Shown here: in pieces, positions 40,912 to 47,930 of the stretch
How positions within the stretch are numbered: the first letter of the stretch is position 1
Layout: every line of letters starts with the position of its first letter
NCBI RefSeq assembly: GCF_038051925.1
Contig: NZ_CP150634.1
Span: 620,001-684,000, forward strand
DNA: 64,000 bases
DNA from: Methylotuvimicrobium sp. KM2
GTDB lineage: Bacteria > Pseudomonadota > Gammaproteobacteria > Methylococcales > Methylomonadaceae
Reading direction: 5' to 3'
The notes under the pieces: generated by a model
The model's database searches: none
What the model saw: only the letters and a program-made list of their open reading frames with translations
Told to the model about the DNA's origin: nothing
Position numbers and translations under genes: made by a program

Positions 40912-42888
40912 ATGCTACCACACGACTCCGAAGGCTTTTTAGTCGGTGAAACAATCACGGACATTCGACGCGCTTCGAGAGCAATTGATGATATTCGAGA
41001 CGATGTTTCCGCGATAAAAGCAGCGGTTGTTTCGCCATCAAGCAAAGCCAAAGTTGCCGCCGTTGCGGTCAGGCAGATTGAGAGAACGCGGATGCAAAAG
41101 GATATTGCATCTAGTGTTGGTCGTAGTGTATCGAAAGCGATTGATTCGACAGACAAGCAGAAGGCGGAAAAGACTGCTAATAGCAGACAATCATCGATAG
41201 AGCGATCATCAAACCAGTCAAGCGCGATTGAGACAAGAAGACGTGATGCCAATGGGCGTTTTATTTCATCTTCTGTTGCCGATATTGTTGAGCCTGGACA
41301 GGAAGCAAACAGAAACAAAAAAGGACAGTTCACCTCGTCAAGCTCAACCGGCAAGGATGAACGAAACTCAAACCGACTGTTTGGAAGCTTTGCCGACCGC
41401 ATAGCAAAATCCTTTGCAGAAGCCGAAACCGGGCTTGCGGATGTAGACCCCAATGTTAAAGCCGCTCAGGAGATTGCACAGCCGCTATCAAAAGGCTACC
41501 AAGCTATTTTCGGCGGCGAGTCGGACAAAAAGAAATTCCATTGGTTTTCACGGATATTCAGGGAACTGAAACTAAGCCGCGAAGAAAGCACGGTACACGC
41601 TAAAGCACAGAAGAAAGTCCTCGATGATATCGAAGAAAAGACCGGGGGCAGTGCGGCAAGTGGTGGCGGCGGTGGTGGATTTTTTCCAATATTTAGTGGT
41701 GCGTCATTAGGTACAATCTTACCCGGACTTCTAAAAAAAATGTTCACGGGTATAGGCGTTGGTGTAGCGGCAATATTTAGCCCAGGCATGATAAAAAAGG
41801 TGTTGCTTGGTGCAACCAGACTTGCTTTTACCCCTATTACTATTGCAGCGGTTGCCGCGTGGGGCATTTTTACCGAAGACGGTCGTCAGTTTTTTTCAGA
41901 TATGTACAAAGGATGGAATAATCTGATAAGCGATTTAAGAAAAAAATTCCCTCTTTTTGACAAACTAATTGATACTGTTTCCCGTAATGTTATTGAGCCT
42001 GTTGCGGATGGTATTGAGCAGATCAAAAAAGATTCGCCCAAAACGATGGAGTTCTTGGATAAGGCTAAAAGCTGGGTTGGTAACAAATTCGATCAGTTCA
42101 AAAAATCCAGTCCTAAGACATTCGGGACCGACAAAAAGAACAAAGATATACTGCTCAATGAATTGGACAAGCAAGGCATAACTGGCAAAGAGCGTGCTAT
42201 GTTCCTAGCGCAAAGCCATCATGAAACCGGCGGTTTTGCTCGTATGGAAGAAGGGTTTAACTATTCAGCCAGAAGACTAAGAGAAGTAAATAAAAAGGCG
42301 CGTTCACTATCGCCAAGCGAGTTAAATAACATCGTTGGCGGCGGTCAGGAATCGATTGCCGAATTCATGTACGGCGGTAGAGCGGACCTAGGCAACACAC
42401 AACCGGGCGATGGTTATAAGTATCGCGGTCGTGGATTCGCGCAATTGACCGGTCGGGCGAACTACGAGCGCATTGGTAAAATCATTGGCGAAGACTTGGT
42501 AAATAATCCTGACCTGTTACTCTCTGACCCTGAGATATCCGCAAGAGCAGCGGCAGCGTTTCACAAATCCAATTCCAGATTACAAAAAGCCTCAAAATCA
42601 GGCGATGTAGTTGCGGCAAGAAGGGCGTTAAACGGCGGATTAAACGGTATTGATGACGTTCGACGCCTTAACGATTATTACTCAACAATCCAAAATTCAG
42701 CGATACCGGAGGTTAAAGTTCCGTCCATGCCTGCCTTGCCTGTAATACAGGATAGCCCCGGCGTACTGCACCCGTCTAAGTCTAAGGACGACAGACAGCC
42801 TTTTGTTTCGTTGCCGATTGACGTAGGCCAGGACCTAAGTGACCGTAAAATCGGACTGATTGCGACAGGTGGGCTTAATGCGTTATGA
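40912..42888 (+). CDS. Tape-measure-like protein with C-terminal GH19 lysozyme domain
   Basis: A protein of 658 residues. Residues 1-110 are polar and helical. Two short repeats (RDANGRFISSS at 111 and NKKGQFTSSSS at 135) resemble linkers seen in phage tail proteins. Residues 256-320 are hydrophobic, with a glycine run (GGGGGGFFPIF), compatible with membrane insertion during injection. Residues ~410-595 form a GH19 chitinase/lysozyme-like domain: SHHETGGFARMEEGFNYS with Glu438, then KYRGRGFAQLTGRANYERIG and NPDLLLSDPEISARAAAAF. It would puncture peptidoglycan when DNA enters a cell. It is the only clear tail-tip enzyme in the element. Confidence 0.7.
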   Translation: MLPHDSEGFLVGETITDIRRASRAIDDIRDDVSAIKAAVVSPSSKAKVAAVAVRQIERTRMQKDIASSVGRSVSKAIDSTDKQKAEKTANSRQSSIERSSNQSSAIETRRRDANGRFISSSVADIVEPGQEANRNKKGQFTSSSSTGKDERNSNRLFGSFADRIAKSFAEAETGLADVDPNVKAAQEIAQPLSKGYQAIFGGESDKKKFHWFSRIFRELKLSREESTVHAKAQKKVLDDIEEKTGGSAASGGGGGGFFPIFSGASLGTILPGLLKKMFTGIGVGVAAIFSPGMIKKVLLGATRLAFTPITIAAVAAWGIFTEDGRQFFSDMYKGWNNLISDLRKKFPLFDKLIDTVSRNVIEPVADGIEQIKKDSPKTMEFLDKAKSWVGNKFDQFKKSSPKTFGTDKKNKDILLNELDKQGITGKERAMFLAQSHHETGGFARMEEGFNYSARRLREVNKKARSLSPSELNNIVGGGQESIAEFMYGGRADLGNTQPGDGYKYRGRGFAQLTGRANYERIGKIIGEDLVNNPDLLLSDPEISARAAAAFHKSNSRLQKASKSGDVVAARRALNGGLNGIDDVRRLNDYYSTIQNSAIPEVKVPSMPALPVIQDSPGVLHPSKSKDDRQPFVSLPIDVGQDLSDRKIGLIATGGLNAL

Positions 42889-42936
42889 CCCTTTTGATAC
42901 ACCTATAAGCATTTTCTAATATAAGGATTTACTAAT

Positions 42937-43476
42937 ATGGCTAAAAAACGACCAGAATACACGAAGGAATGGGATGCTCAGGCGTTCAGGTTATCGTTGC
43001 TTGGCTTGGATAATACCCAACTAGCAGCATACTTTGAAATATCGAGAGCAACACTACAGAGGTATTGCAAGGCGCATCCCACGTTTGGCGAAGCGATTGA
43101 AAGCGGCAAGCTCCGTGCGGATAGCAAGGTTGCGGAGGGCTTGTTTAAACGCGCAACAGGTTTTGAGACCCGCGAAGTCAAGACCAAGATGGTACTCGAT
43201 GAAAGCGGAAACGAGATGATATCCGAGATCATTGAAACGGTCAGCGAAATCCCGCCTGATAGCAAGGCCGCGATGCAGTGGCTCAATAACAGACAATCGA
43301 AATATTGGAGGCCGCGCGTAAATCCTCCGCAAGAGATAAATATCAGCGCAATTCCGTGGGCTGAATTACGCCAAATCACCGAGCAGGCAGTTAAAAAAGC
43401 TCAAGAGCAGTATGAAACGGTTATCCAGGGCCGATACGAGCGGCTTGGAATCAAGCGCGAATACAGCGGCGATTAG
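42937..43476 (+). CDS. Phage terminase small subunit-like protein
   Basis: A protein of 179 residues with a helix-turn-helix (LGLDNTQLAAYFEISRATLQRYCKAHPTF), then LRADSKVAEGLFKRATGF, EIIETVSEIPPDSKAAMQWLNNRQSKYWRPR, the standard wording of small terminases. The C-terminus is basic. Small terminases recognise the packaging site. No large terminase lies anywhere in the element, as in PICIs, which use the helper's. A cluster of perfect palindromes follows its stop codon. Confidence 0.82.
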   Translation: MAKKRPEYTKEWDAQAFRLSLLGLDNTQLAAYFEISRATLQRYCKAHPTFGEAIESGKLRADSKVAEGLFKRATGFETREVKTKMVLDESGNEMISEIIETVSEIPPDSKAAMQWLNNRQSKYWRPRVNPPQEINISAIPWAELRQITEQAVKKAQEQYETVIQGRYERLGIKREYSGD

Positions 43477-43887
43477 TTGTCATAAATTTGATAAAGCAAA
43501 TTCGCTTTATCCATTAATTCAATGGCTTACGGTAAACGTAAGTAACTTGATATGCAGCGAATACCCAGCTTGAGATTAATTTGATTTAGCTGGCCTTATT
43601 CTCAAAAGGATTTAAATCCTCTTGAGACCAAAACGGAAGCGCGCTTCCGATTTGAGTTGACTGGCTAGTTTTGCGAATGGGTATCTCGTTGGAACACCCA
43701 TTTGCGGTTTGGAATCGGGATATCCCGATTCGGGATTGAGGCAAAAGCGAACTCCGAGTTCGTTTTTGGATGGACTTTGCGCGGGGATTATCACTTCGAG
43801 ACTTTTCAAAACCGGAAAATAGCGCAATTTAGCCTTTTTTTCAGGATTTATCATTTATGCACCGTAACAATTAACAGGTGCAATTCC
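43477..43887. repeat. Palindrome cluster, candidate packaging site
   Basis: About 410 bases without a gene. It holds a GATAAAGC/GCTTTATC hairpin near 43491-43510, the 14-base palindrome at 43607-43620, a 16-base one at 43634-43649, a GCGAATGGGT/ACCCATTTGC hairpin near 43673-43705, a 20-base palindrome at 43712-43731 and CGAACTC-C-GAGTTCG at 43748-43762. Five to six tandem inverted repeats beside terS suggest a cos or pac site, or a termination/partition region. Confidence 0.7.
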
Positions 43888-44094
43888 ATGAAAAAGACCA
43901 TCATCAAACGAAGTGTTCTTGCCGCAAAACTCGGTGTAAGCGAGGTGCGAATAAAAACATTAATCAAAGAGGACAATTTACCCCGCCCCATCAAAATCGG
44001 CAAAATCTCAGGTTGGGTCGAAAGCGAAATTGATAATTGGATCGATTCCAAAATCTCCGAGCGGGATGCTCAATCCGTGGAGGTGTCCGTATGA
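43888..44094 (+). CDS. AlpA-like regulator (second copy)
   Basis: A 68-residue protein from ATG 43888: SVLAAKLGVSEVRIKTLIKEDNLPRPIKIGKISGWVESEIDNWI is the typical AlpA/MerR-like excisionase fold. An upstream in-frame start (43702) crosses the palindrome cluster and is not credible. Its stop overlaps the ATG of the Rha gene (ATGA), so the two are translationally coupled. Confidence 0.82.
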   Translation: MKKTIIKRSVLAAKLGVSEVRIKTLIKEDNLPRPIKIGKISGWVESEIDNWIDSKISERDAQSVEVSV

Positions 44095-44774
44095 ATAATT
44101 TAATCGGCAATACAGCATCGATGAACAGCCGCGAGATTGCGGAGCTGGTTGAAAAGCGTCATGATTCGGTAAAGCGTACTATTGATCGTTTAGCAGATAA
44201 AGGGATAATTCAGCTTCCACCAACGGTGAATTCCGAGAATATCAACAACTTAGGTTTGCCTCAGAAAAGTACACTCTACTGCTTCACCGGCGAACAAGGC
44301 AAGCGCGACTCTATTATCGTCGTTGCACAATTATCGCCTGAATTTACCGCGCGTCTGGTTGATCGCTGGCAAGAACTCGAAAACAAAGTACGGACACCGC
44401 AATCATTCGCTGAGGCGTTACGCCTTGCCGCCGACCTTCAAGACCGCCTTGAAGAAACCGAACGGCAGCGCATCATTGCAGTAAAAACAAAGGCTGAAAT
44501 AGGCAGCCGGCGCGAAGCAACCGCAATGAACAAAGCCAGTCAGGCCGCTAAAAAAGCAAAGGCGCTTGAGGTGCAGCTAGATAAATCTACGGAATACTGC
44601 ACTATAAAACGCGCTGAAATGCTCTTTCACGGTCAAAAGTTTAATTGGCGATTACTCAAGAGTGCGAGCATTGAAATAGGCGTTCCGGCTATTGATGTTT
44701 TTGATGCCAACTACGGCACAGTCAAAGCGTATCACCGCGACGCATGGCAAGAGAGCTATGCTATATCAATATAA
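44091..44774 (+). CDS. Rha-family phage regulatory protein
   Basis: From ATG 44091, 227 residues with GGAGG upstream. The N-terminal Rha domain reads TASMNSREIAELVEKRHDSVKRTIDRL, followed by LYCFTGEQGKRDSIIVVAQLSPEFTARLVDRWQELE, then a coiled region and a C-terminal antirepressor-like domain (GQKFNWRLLKSASIEIGVPAIDVFD). Rha proteins interfere with growth or phage control in lambdoid phages. A perfect-stem terminator follows. Confidence 0.82.
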   Translation: MNNLIGNTASMNSREIAELVEKRHDSVKRTIDRLADKGIIQLPPTVNSENINNLGLPQKSTLYCFTGEQGKRDSIIVVAQLSPEFTARLVDRWQELENKVRTPQSFAEALRLAADLQDRLEETERQRIIAVKTKAEIGSRREATAMNKASQAAKKAKALEVQLDKSTEYCTIKRAEMLFHGQKFNWRLLKSASIEIGVPAIDVFDANYGTVKAYHRDAWQESYAISI

Positions 44775-44781
44775 TTGCAAT

Positions 44782-44809
44782 GGGGTGGTGAAACGCCACC
44801 CCCCTTTTT
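44782..44809 (+). terminator. Terminator after the Rha gene
   Basis: GGGGTGG and CCACCCC arms, extended through G-C on the loop side, then five Ts. Confidence 0.85.
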
Positions 44810-44821
44810 AAAGGCAACCAC

Positions 44822-45070
44822 ATGAACGCATCCACACACAACAAAGCCAGAGCAATCAAGTCACCGAGCGGCGAACTCCTGTTTTTCGCGGTCGATGCAA
44901 TGGCGCAAATAGGCTTTCATAACTTCGATAATGTAAAGGCGGTCATTCAATGCGTTCCGGCTGAATGGCGCGGTACGGCGCAAGTCAGTAGCGACCATGG
45001 GCCCAAAGAGGTGGACGTGCTTACCCATGAGGGACTGCTTTACTTCCTTGGTGCGGCGCTTGATGGTTAA
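44822..45070 (+). CDS. Bro-N-like domain protein, short
   Basis: A protein of 82 residues with a Bro-N pattern: LLFFAVDAMAQIGFHNFDNVKAVIQCVPAEWRG followed by GPKEVDVLTHEGLLYFLGAAL, the part that ends a Bro-N domain. Complete Bro proteins have an additional C-terminal domain, absent here. Bro-N proteins are DNA-binding regulators common in phages. It may be a truncated remnant or a stand-alone domain. Confidence 0.6.
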   Translation: MNASTHNKARAIKSPSGELLFFAVDAMAQIGFHNFDNVKAVIQCVPAEWRGTAQVSSDHGPKEVDVLTHEGLLYFLGAALDG

Positions 45071-45174
45071 AATGTTATAGGTGTAATACTCAACGAAACT
45101 CAACAAAAACAATCAATTAAGCACTGAAAATGCTTTCAGTGTTATATGCCTACATAAACGAAAACCAATTCGAG

Positions 45175-45202
45175 TTGACACGATTGCATAATATGCTAAT
45201 CT
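45175..45202 (+). promoter_or_regulatory. Promoter upstream of structured RNA
   Basis: TTGACA at 45175-45180, 16-base spacer, then TAATCT at 45197-45202. The RNA would start near 45209. It matches the layout of the P4 PLE promoter driving the immunity RNA. Confidence 0.6.
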
Positions 45203-45208
45203 TAATGC

Positions 45209-45428
45209 GTCGATACAAATCGACACGGGATTGGTCTCCCGGAAACGAACGGCGCAGGCCGCCTCAGAGCGGTTTTTTTACGCGCAAAATCTCATTCCAT
45301 TATGTCGGACTGAGTAGGCCGCCGAAAGGTGGGCCGGTTCCGTTTGTACCGGTAGACCAACCTATTCAGTCCGGCTCCCTGATTGGTCTCATGGTAGCCG
45401 GTTTGCAAAACAAACGGAGTACCGCATC
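45209..45428 (+). ncRNA. Structured non-coding RNA, P4 immunity-RNA-like locus
   Basis: Just after the promoter comes an early terminator, CCGC/GCGG at 45259-45272 followed by seven Ts. Downstream, 45306-45318 pairs with 45361-45373 over 13 positions (one G-T), enclosing two small hairpins, one of which is CCGGT/ACCGG at 45334-45352, so it can fold as a cloverleaf. A second stem-loop (45393-45423) ends just before the next gene. The arrangement, terminator then structured RNA, is that of the P4 CI RNA region. A 100-residue frame covering 45130-45432 starts upstream of the promoter and is probably not a protein. Confidence 0.6.
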
Positions 45429-45632
45429 ATGAACAAAAGCCTCACCCCCCGCGAAACCAGCGACCTGAAAAGCCGCATTCACTGGCTCAAGCAAACCATA
45501 ACCCGAGCCGAGCAAGCCTTATCACAAAACGAAATCGATCCGCGAACGCTAGTGTCAATCCGAGTTGACTGCGAAAGACTAACAACCGTCTGCAACTCAA
45601 CATACCGCATGATCGGGGAGGTTCAGTTATGA
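45429..45632 (+). CDS. Unknown 67-residue protein
   Basis: Begins at ATG 45429, directly after the structured RNA's last stem, and ends overlapping the next ATG. It is helical and basic (LKSRIHWLKQTITRAEQALSQ). No family recognised. Four-base overlap with the DUF7673-like gene suggests coupled translation. Confidence 0.6.
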   Translation: MNKSLTPRETSDLKSRIHWLKQTITRAEQALSQNEIDPRTLVSIRVDCERLTTVCNSTYRMIGEVQL

Positions 45633-45994
45633 ACCGCAATCACCAACACGCACCAAAAGAAGAAGCCGTTAATAGCTTCCTTCAAAAAATCCAAGCCCAA
45701 GAACTCGAACGCGAAACCGTTTTAGCCGCTGGCCTACCGGCATTGCAACGTCTAGCCAACATTGCCAAAGGCGACACCGGGCAAGCGGGAACAGTGCGCC
45801 GTTTCTTATTGGGCCTTTACAATGGTCACCGATGGCCGTTCGACCTGACCACTTTTCGCGGCTTGGACCGTGATTTGTTCGACGATTGCATGGCGTTGTT
45901 GCGAATGGATGCCCGGGCGACCGTTAAAGAGATACACCAGTATTTCAAAAATGGCGGCGAATTGTTCGCAGCCTTCGCGCAGATGGAGGGCTAA
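45629..45994 (+). CDS. DUF7673-like protein
   Basis: A protein of 121 residues: GLPALQRLANIAKGDTGQAGTVRRFLLGLYNGHRWPFDLTTFRGLD then LFDDCMALLRMDARATVKEIHQYF. I recall this wording from the DUF7673 family found on mobile elements and plasmids; no function is known. It overlaps the preceding gene by four bases and precedes the next by four. Confidence 0.65.
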   Translation: MNRNHQHAPKEEAVNSFLQKIQAQELERETVLAAGLPALQRLANIAKGDTGQAGTVRRFLLGLYNGHRWPFDLTTFRGLDRDLFDDCMALLRMDARATVKEIHQYFKNGGELFAAFAQMEG

Positions 45995-45998
45995 TCTC

Positions 45999-46304
45999 AT
46001 GAAAGAACCAACATTTTCAAACGTACTGACCGAGCTATTCAGTCATACAAAAAATACGTTGAGCAACGAGCAGTTGCAATGGCTCACTGGCTTGGACGAC
46101 GAAGCCGATTGTCAGCTTTCAAACATAAGTGAAACCTTGGGCCGCCTAGCCAATACGCTATCCAGCGACGATTGCCAATACTCAAGCCAGTCAGAACTTG
46201 CAGGCGCGTTGTGGATGCTTCAAAGCCATATCGAAAACGCCCGCACGGCGTATTATGTTTCGGCAGAGGCGCAGATTATCCTCAAGAACAGGGGGCGGTC
46301 GTGA
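45999..46304 (+). CDS. Unknown 101-residue protein
   Basis: From ATG 45999 (an upstream in-frame start would overlap DUF7673). It has a helical composition with LSSDDCQYSSQSELAGALWMLQSHIENARTAY. Not recognised. Its stop TGA overlaps the GTG start of the following gene. Confidence 0.6.
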   Translation: MKEPTFSNVLTELFSHTKNTLSNEQLQWLTGLDDEADCQLSNISETLGRLANTLSSDDCQYSSQSELAGALWMLQSHIENARTAYYVSAEAQIILKNRGRS

Positions 46305-46873
46305 GCTACAAACTACGCGAACTGGCCTATAACTCAGGCTTAAAAGGCTCAAGGTTGGCCGTTTTGGTAGCACTTTGCGATCGGACAACCGAGAACTCTA
46401 TGCTTTGTAACCCTGGCGTTCCTGATATAGCCAAGCGATCCGGTATCACCGAACGGCACGCCAGAAAAGTGATAAACGAACTTGAGGCGCTAGAGTTTTT
46501 CAAAAGAATTTCGGAGTTAGGCAAGCGAAATCGATATGTTTTAAACCTGGAAAAGCTACAAGAGTTATCCACAACCCAGGGCATTACTTCACCCCTGGCC
46601 GAAAACAAGACCCCTGATATTGAAGCACAACCCCCTGTCATTGAGGGTCAAAACCCCTGTCGTGAGGACACCCAAACAGAAATAACAAAAATAACAAAAC
46701 GCGCACGCGCGAGAAAACACCCTGTCACAAGTTCAGGGGGGAATTCTGGACAGTGGAACGACAGCGCAAGCTTTCGACCGTACAAACCGGCACCGATGCC
46801 AACAGCAGACCCAAAGCAAGCGCAAACAGAATTGCGTTCAATCAAATCCATTTTGGGAGCAATTCGCGTATGA
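46301..46873 (+). CDS. Winged-helix DNA-binding protein, GTG start
   Basis: The GTG at 46301, overlapping the previous stop, gives 190 residues; an earlier ATG-like start would read through the upstream gene. A winged-helix motif reads LAVLVALCDRTTENSMLCNPGVPDIAKRSGITERHARKVINELEALEFFKRI, as in replication initiator or phage helix-turn-helix proteins (DnaD/RepO-like N-terminal part). A proline-rich, basic tail (ITKRARARKHPV) follows. It may bind the nearby iterons at 47480-47600. Confidence 0.65.
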   Translation: MSYKLRELAYNSGLKGSRLAVLVALCDRTTENSMLCNPGVPDIAKRSGITERHARKVINELEALEFFKRISELGKRNRYVLNLEKLQELSTTQGITSPLAENKTPDIEAQPPVIEGQNPCREDTQTEITKITKRARARKHPVTSSGGNSGQWNDSASFRPYKPAPMPTADPKQAQTELRSIKSILGAIRV

Positions 46874-47001
46874 TCGGCTATCAATTCAATCTTTACAAGA
46901 ACGGCAAGGCGATTGCACATGTCGAAATCAGCATGCTATGTATCGATGACGTTCAGTTCCTTCAACGGAACGGCTATCAGATTGTTTTGTCCATAGCCTA
47001 G
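46870..47001 (+). CDS. Small protein, 43 residues
   Basis: ATG 46870 overlaps the stop of the winged-helix gene (ATGA), which supports coupled translation. MIGYQFNLYKNGKAIAHVEIS looks like a strand-rich small fold. Unrecognised. Confidence 0.5.
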   Translation: MIGYQFNLYKNGKAIAHVEISMLCIDDVQFLQRNGYQIVLSIA

Positions 47002-47021
47002 CAATCCATTCACCCACCAAG

Positions 47022-47050
47022 AGCCGGGCCTATCCCCCCGGCTTTTTTTT
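47022..47050 (+). terminator. Terminator at end of element genes
   Basis: AGCCGGG and CCCGGCT arms followed by eight Ts; the last rightward gene of the element ends 20 bases before. Confidence 0.85.
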
Positions 47051-47763
47051 GCCTGACGGTCCGACCGTACCCATCGACACTACGCGCCAGATGGATAAAT
47101 CAAACCGCCAAATAGGCGGATTGGGTCCAAACAAGGGGTATATCAAACATCTACCCCTTGAGTTAAAAAGGCGCAAATGTCATAGGTGTAATTCTTAACG
47201 AAAACAATCAGTTAAGTGCTGAAAGCGCATTTAATGTTATAGGGCATTACGCCGCAAGCCGCGCCCGATGCGTAACATGGTGCAAATTTGCACCATCTAA
47301 ATAAGGTGGTTAACTCAAGGGGCTCGAGCAAACATTACCCCCTTTCAAAAACCGCAAGAGCTTTTGATTAAGAAATAGGCGGTCAATGTCGATCAATGCC
47401 GAACCAGTGCTGATACCAGTGCAGCCGTAAGCCGCTAAAGTGCTGATGGTGTCGGTATTTTCGCCAAGCCAGTAAAACCGGGCGTGTTGTAGCTGTTGTA
47501 GCGTGTTGTAAATGGTCTACAACACGTCTGAGGCTAGATAAATAAAGGGATAGAAGATATATATATTATTATTGTTGTAATGTTGTATATACCACTTACC
47601 TTTTTTTCTTTCTTTCTTTTAAAGCCGACCATGCACCTATGAAATCCACCGGCAGCTATTGCGGATGGTTTTTTTATACTTTTCCAAGCCAGGGGTACGG
47701 TACAAAGTACGGTAGAGAATAGAGCTTACTAAAAGTCCCTTGTATATCAAGGAATTAAAAAAG
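47051..47763. repeat. Right end of the element: hairpins, palindrome, iterons, 29-bp repeat
   Basis: About 710 bases without a gene. Contents: CCGCC/GGCGG and CAAGGGGTA/TACCCCTTG hairpins at 47105-47160; a diverged copy (about 47175-47245) of the sequence at 45068-45150; a perfect 20-base palindrome at 47277-47296; six GTTGTAG-type iterons at 47480-47600; a CTTT microsatellite at about 47606-47622; and the second 29-base repeat at 47688-47716. The palindrome has the form of an operator. Confidence 0.7.
47688..47716. repeat. 29-bp direct repeat near right end
   Basis: Identical to 32694-32722 in the same orientation, with two GTACGGTA units. It lies 48 bases inside the right att core, whereas the left copy lies 113 bases inside the left core. 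Confidence 0.8.
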
Positions 47764-47781
47764 CAGATGGCGGAGAGAGAG
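47764..47781. repeat. Right attachment site core (attR) at tRNA-Ser 3' end
   Basis: The same 18 bases as at 32563-32580. Bases 47768-47781 are the last 14 bases of tRNA-Ser, read on the minus strand, so integration leaves the tRNA gene intact. Confidence 0.9.
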
Positions 47782-47855
47782 GGATTCGAACCCTCGATAC
47801 GTTGCCGTATACACACTTTCCAGGCGTGCGCCTTCGACCACTCGGCCATCTCTCC
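47768..47855 (-). tRNA. tRNA-Ser (GGA)
   Basis: On the minus strand from GGAGAGATGGCCGAGTGG to TCTCTCCGCCA: an 88-base class II tRNA with a long variable arm (GTATACGGCAACGTAT) and anticodon GGA in CTGGAAA. CCA is encoded. It is the integration target of the 15.2-kb element, whose DNA now lies where its terminator should be. Confidence 0.95.
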
Positions 47856-47930
47856 GGTATTTGATCCATCGGCAGATGGAAACCGACAATGATAAGACAG
47901 TATTGCTTATGATGCAATGAATTTTAATTT

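Larger units (their letters stand above)
32563..47781 (+). mobile_element. 15.2-kb integrated element (phage-satellite-like) at tRNA-Ser(GGA)
   Basis: Bounded by identical 18-base direct repeats, the right one overlapping the 3' end of tRNA-Ser. All genes read rightward. In order: integrase, Xre-type regulator, AlpA, small unknown, DUF3987-like ATPase, SF2 helicase, two small proteins, second Xre regulator, possible baseplate protein, tape-measure/lysozyme protein, terminase small subunit, second AlpA, Rha, Bro-N fragment, structured RNA locus, DUF7673 and several short proteins. Capsid, portal, large terminase and most tail genes are absent. This gene set fits a satellite that depends on a helper phage (P4 or PICI style) better than a full prophage; a deleted prophage remains possible. 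Confidence 0.8.

Noticed and set aside
43702..43887. Longer AlpA-like protein starting at 43702
   Set aside because: The extension runs through the palindrome cluster, has no ribosome site, and the ATG at 43888 gives the normal family start.
45130..45432. 100-residue open frame across the RNA locus
   Set aside because: It begins upstream of a good promoter, crosses a terminator and is better explained by the structured RNA; composition (repeated GP, RR, PP) is unlike neighbouring proteins.
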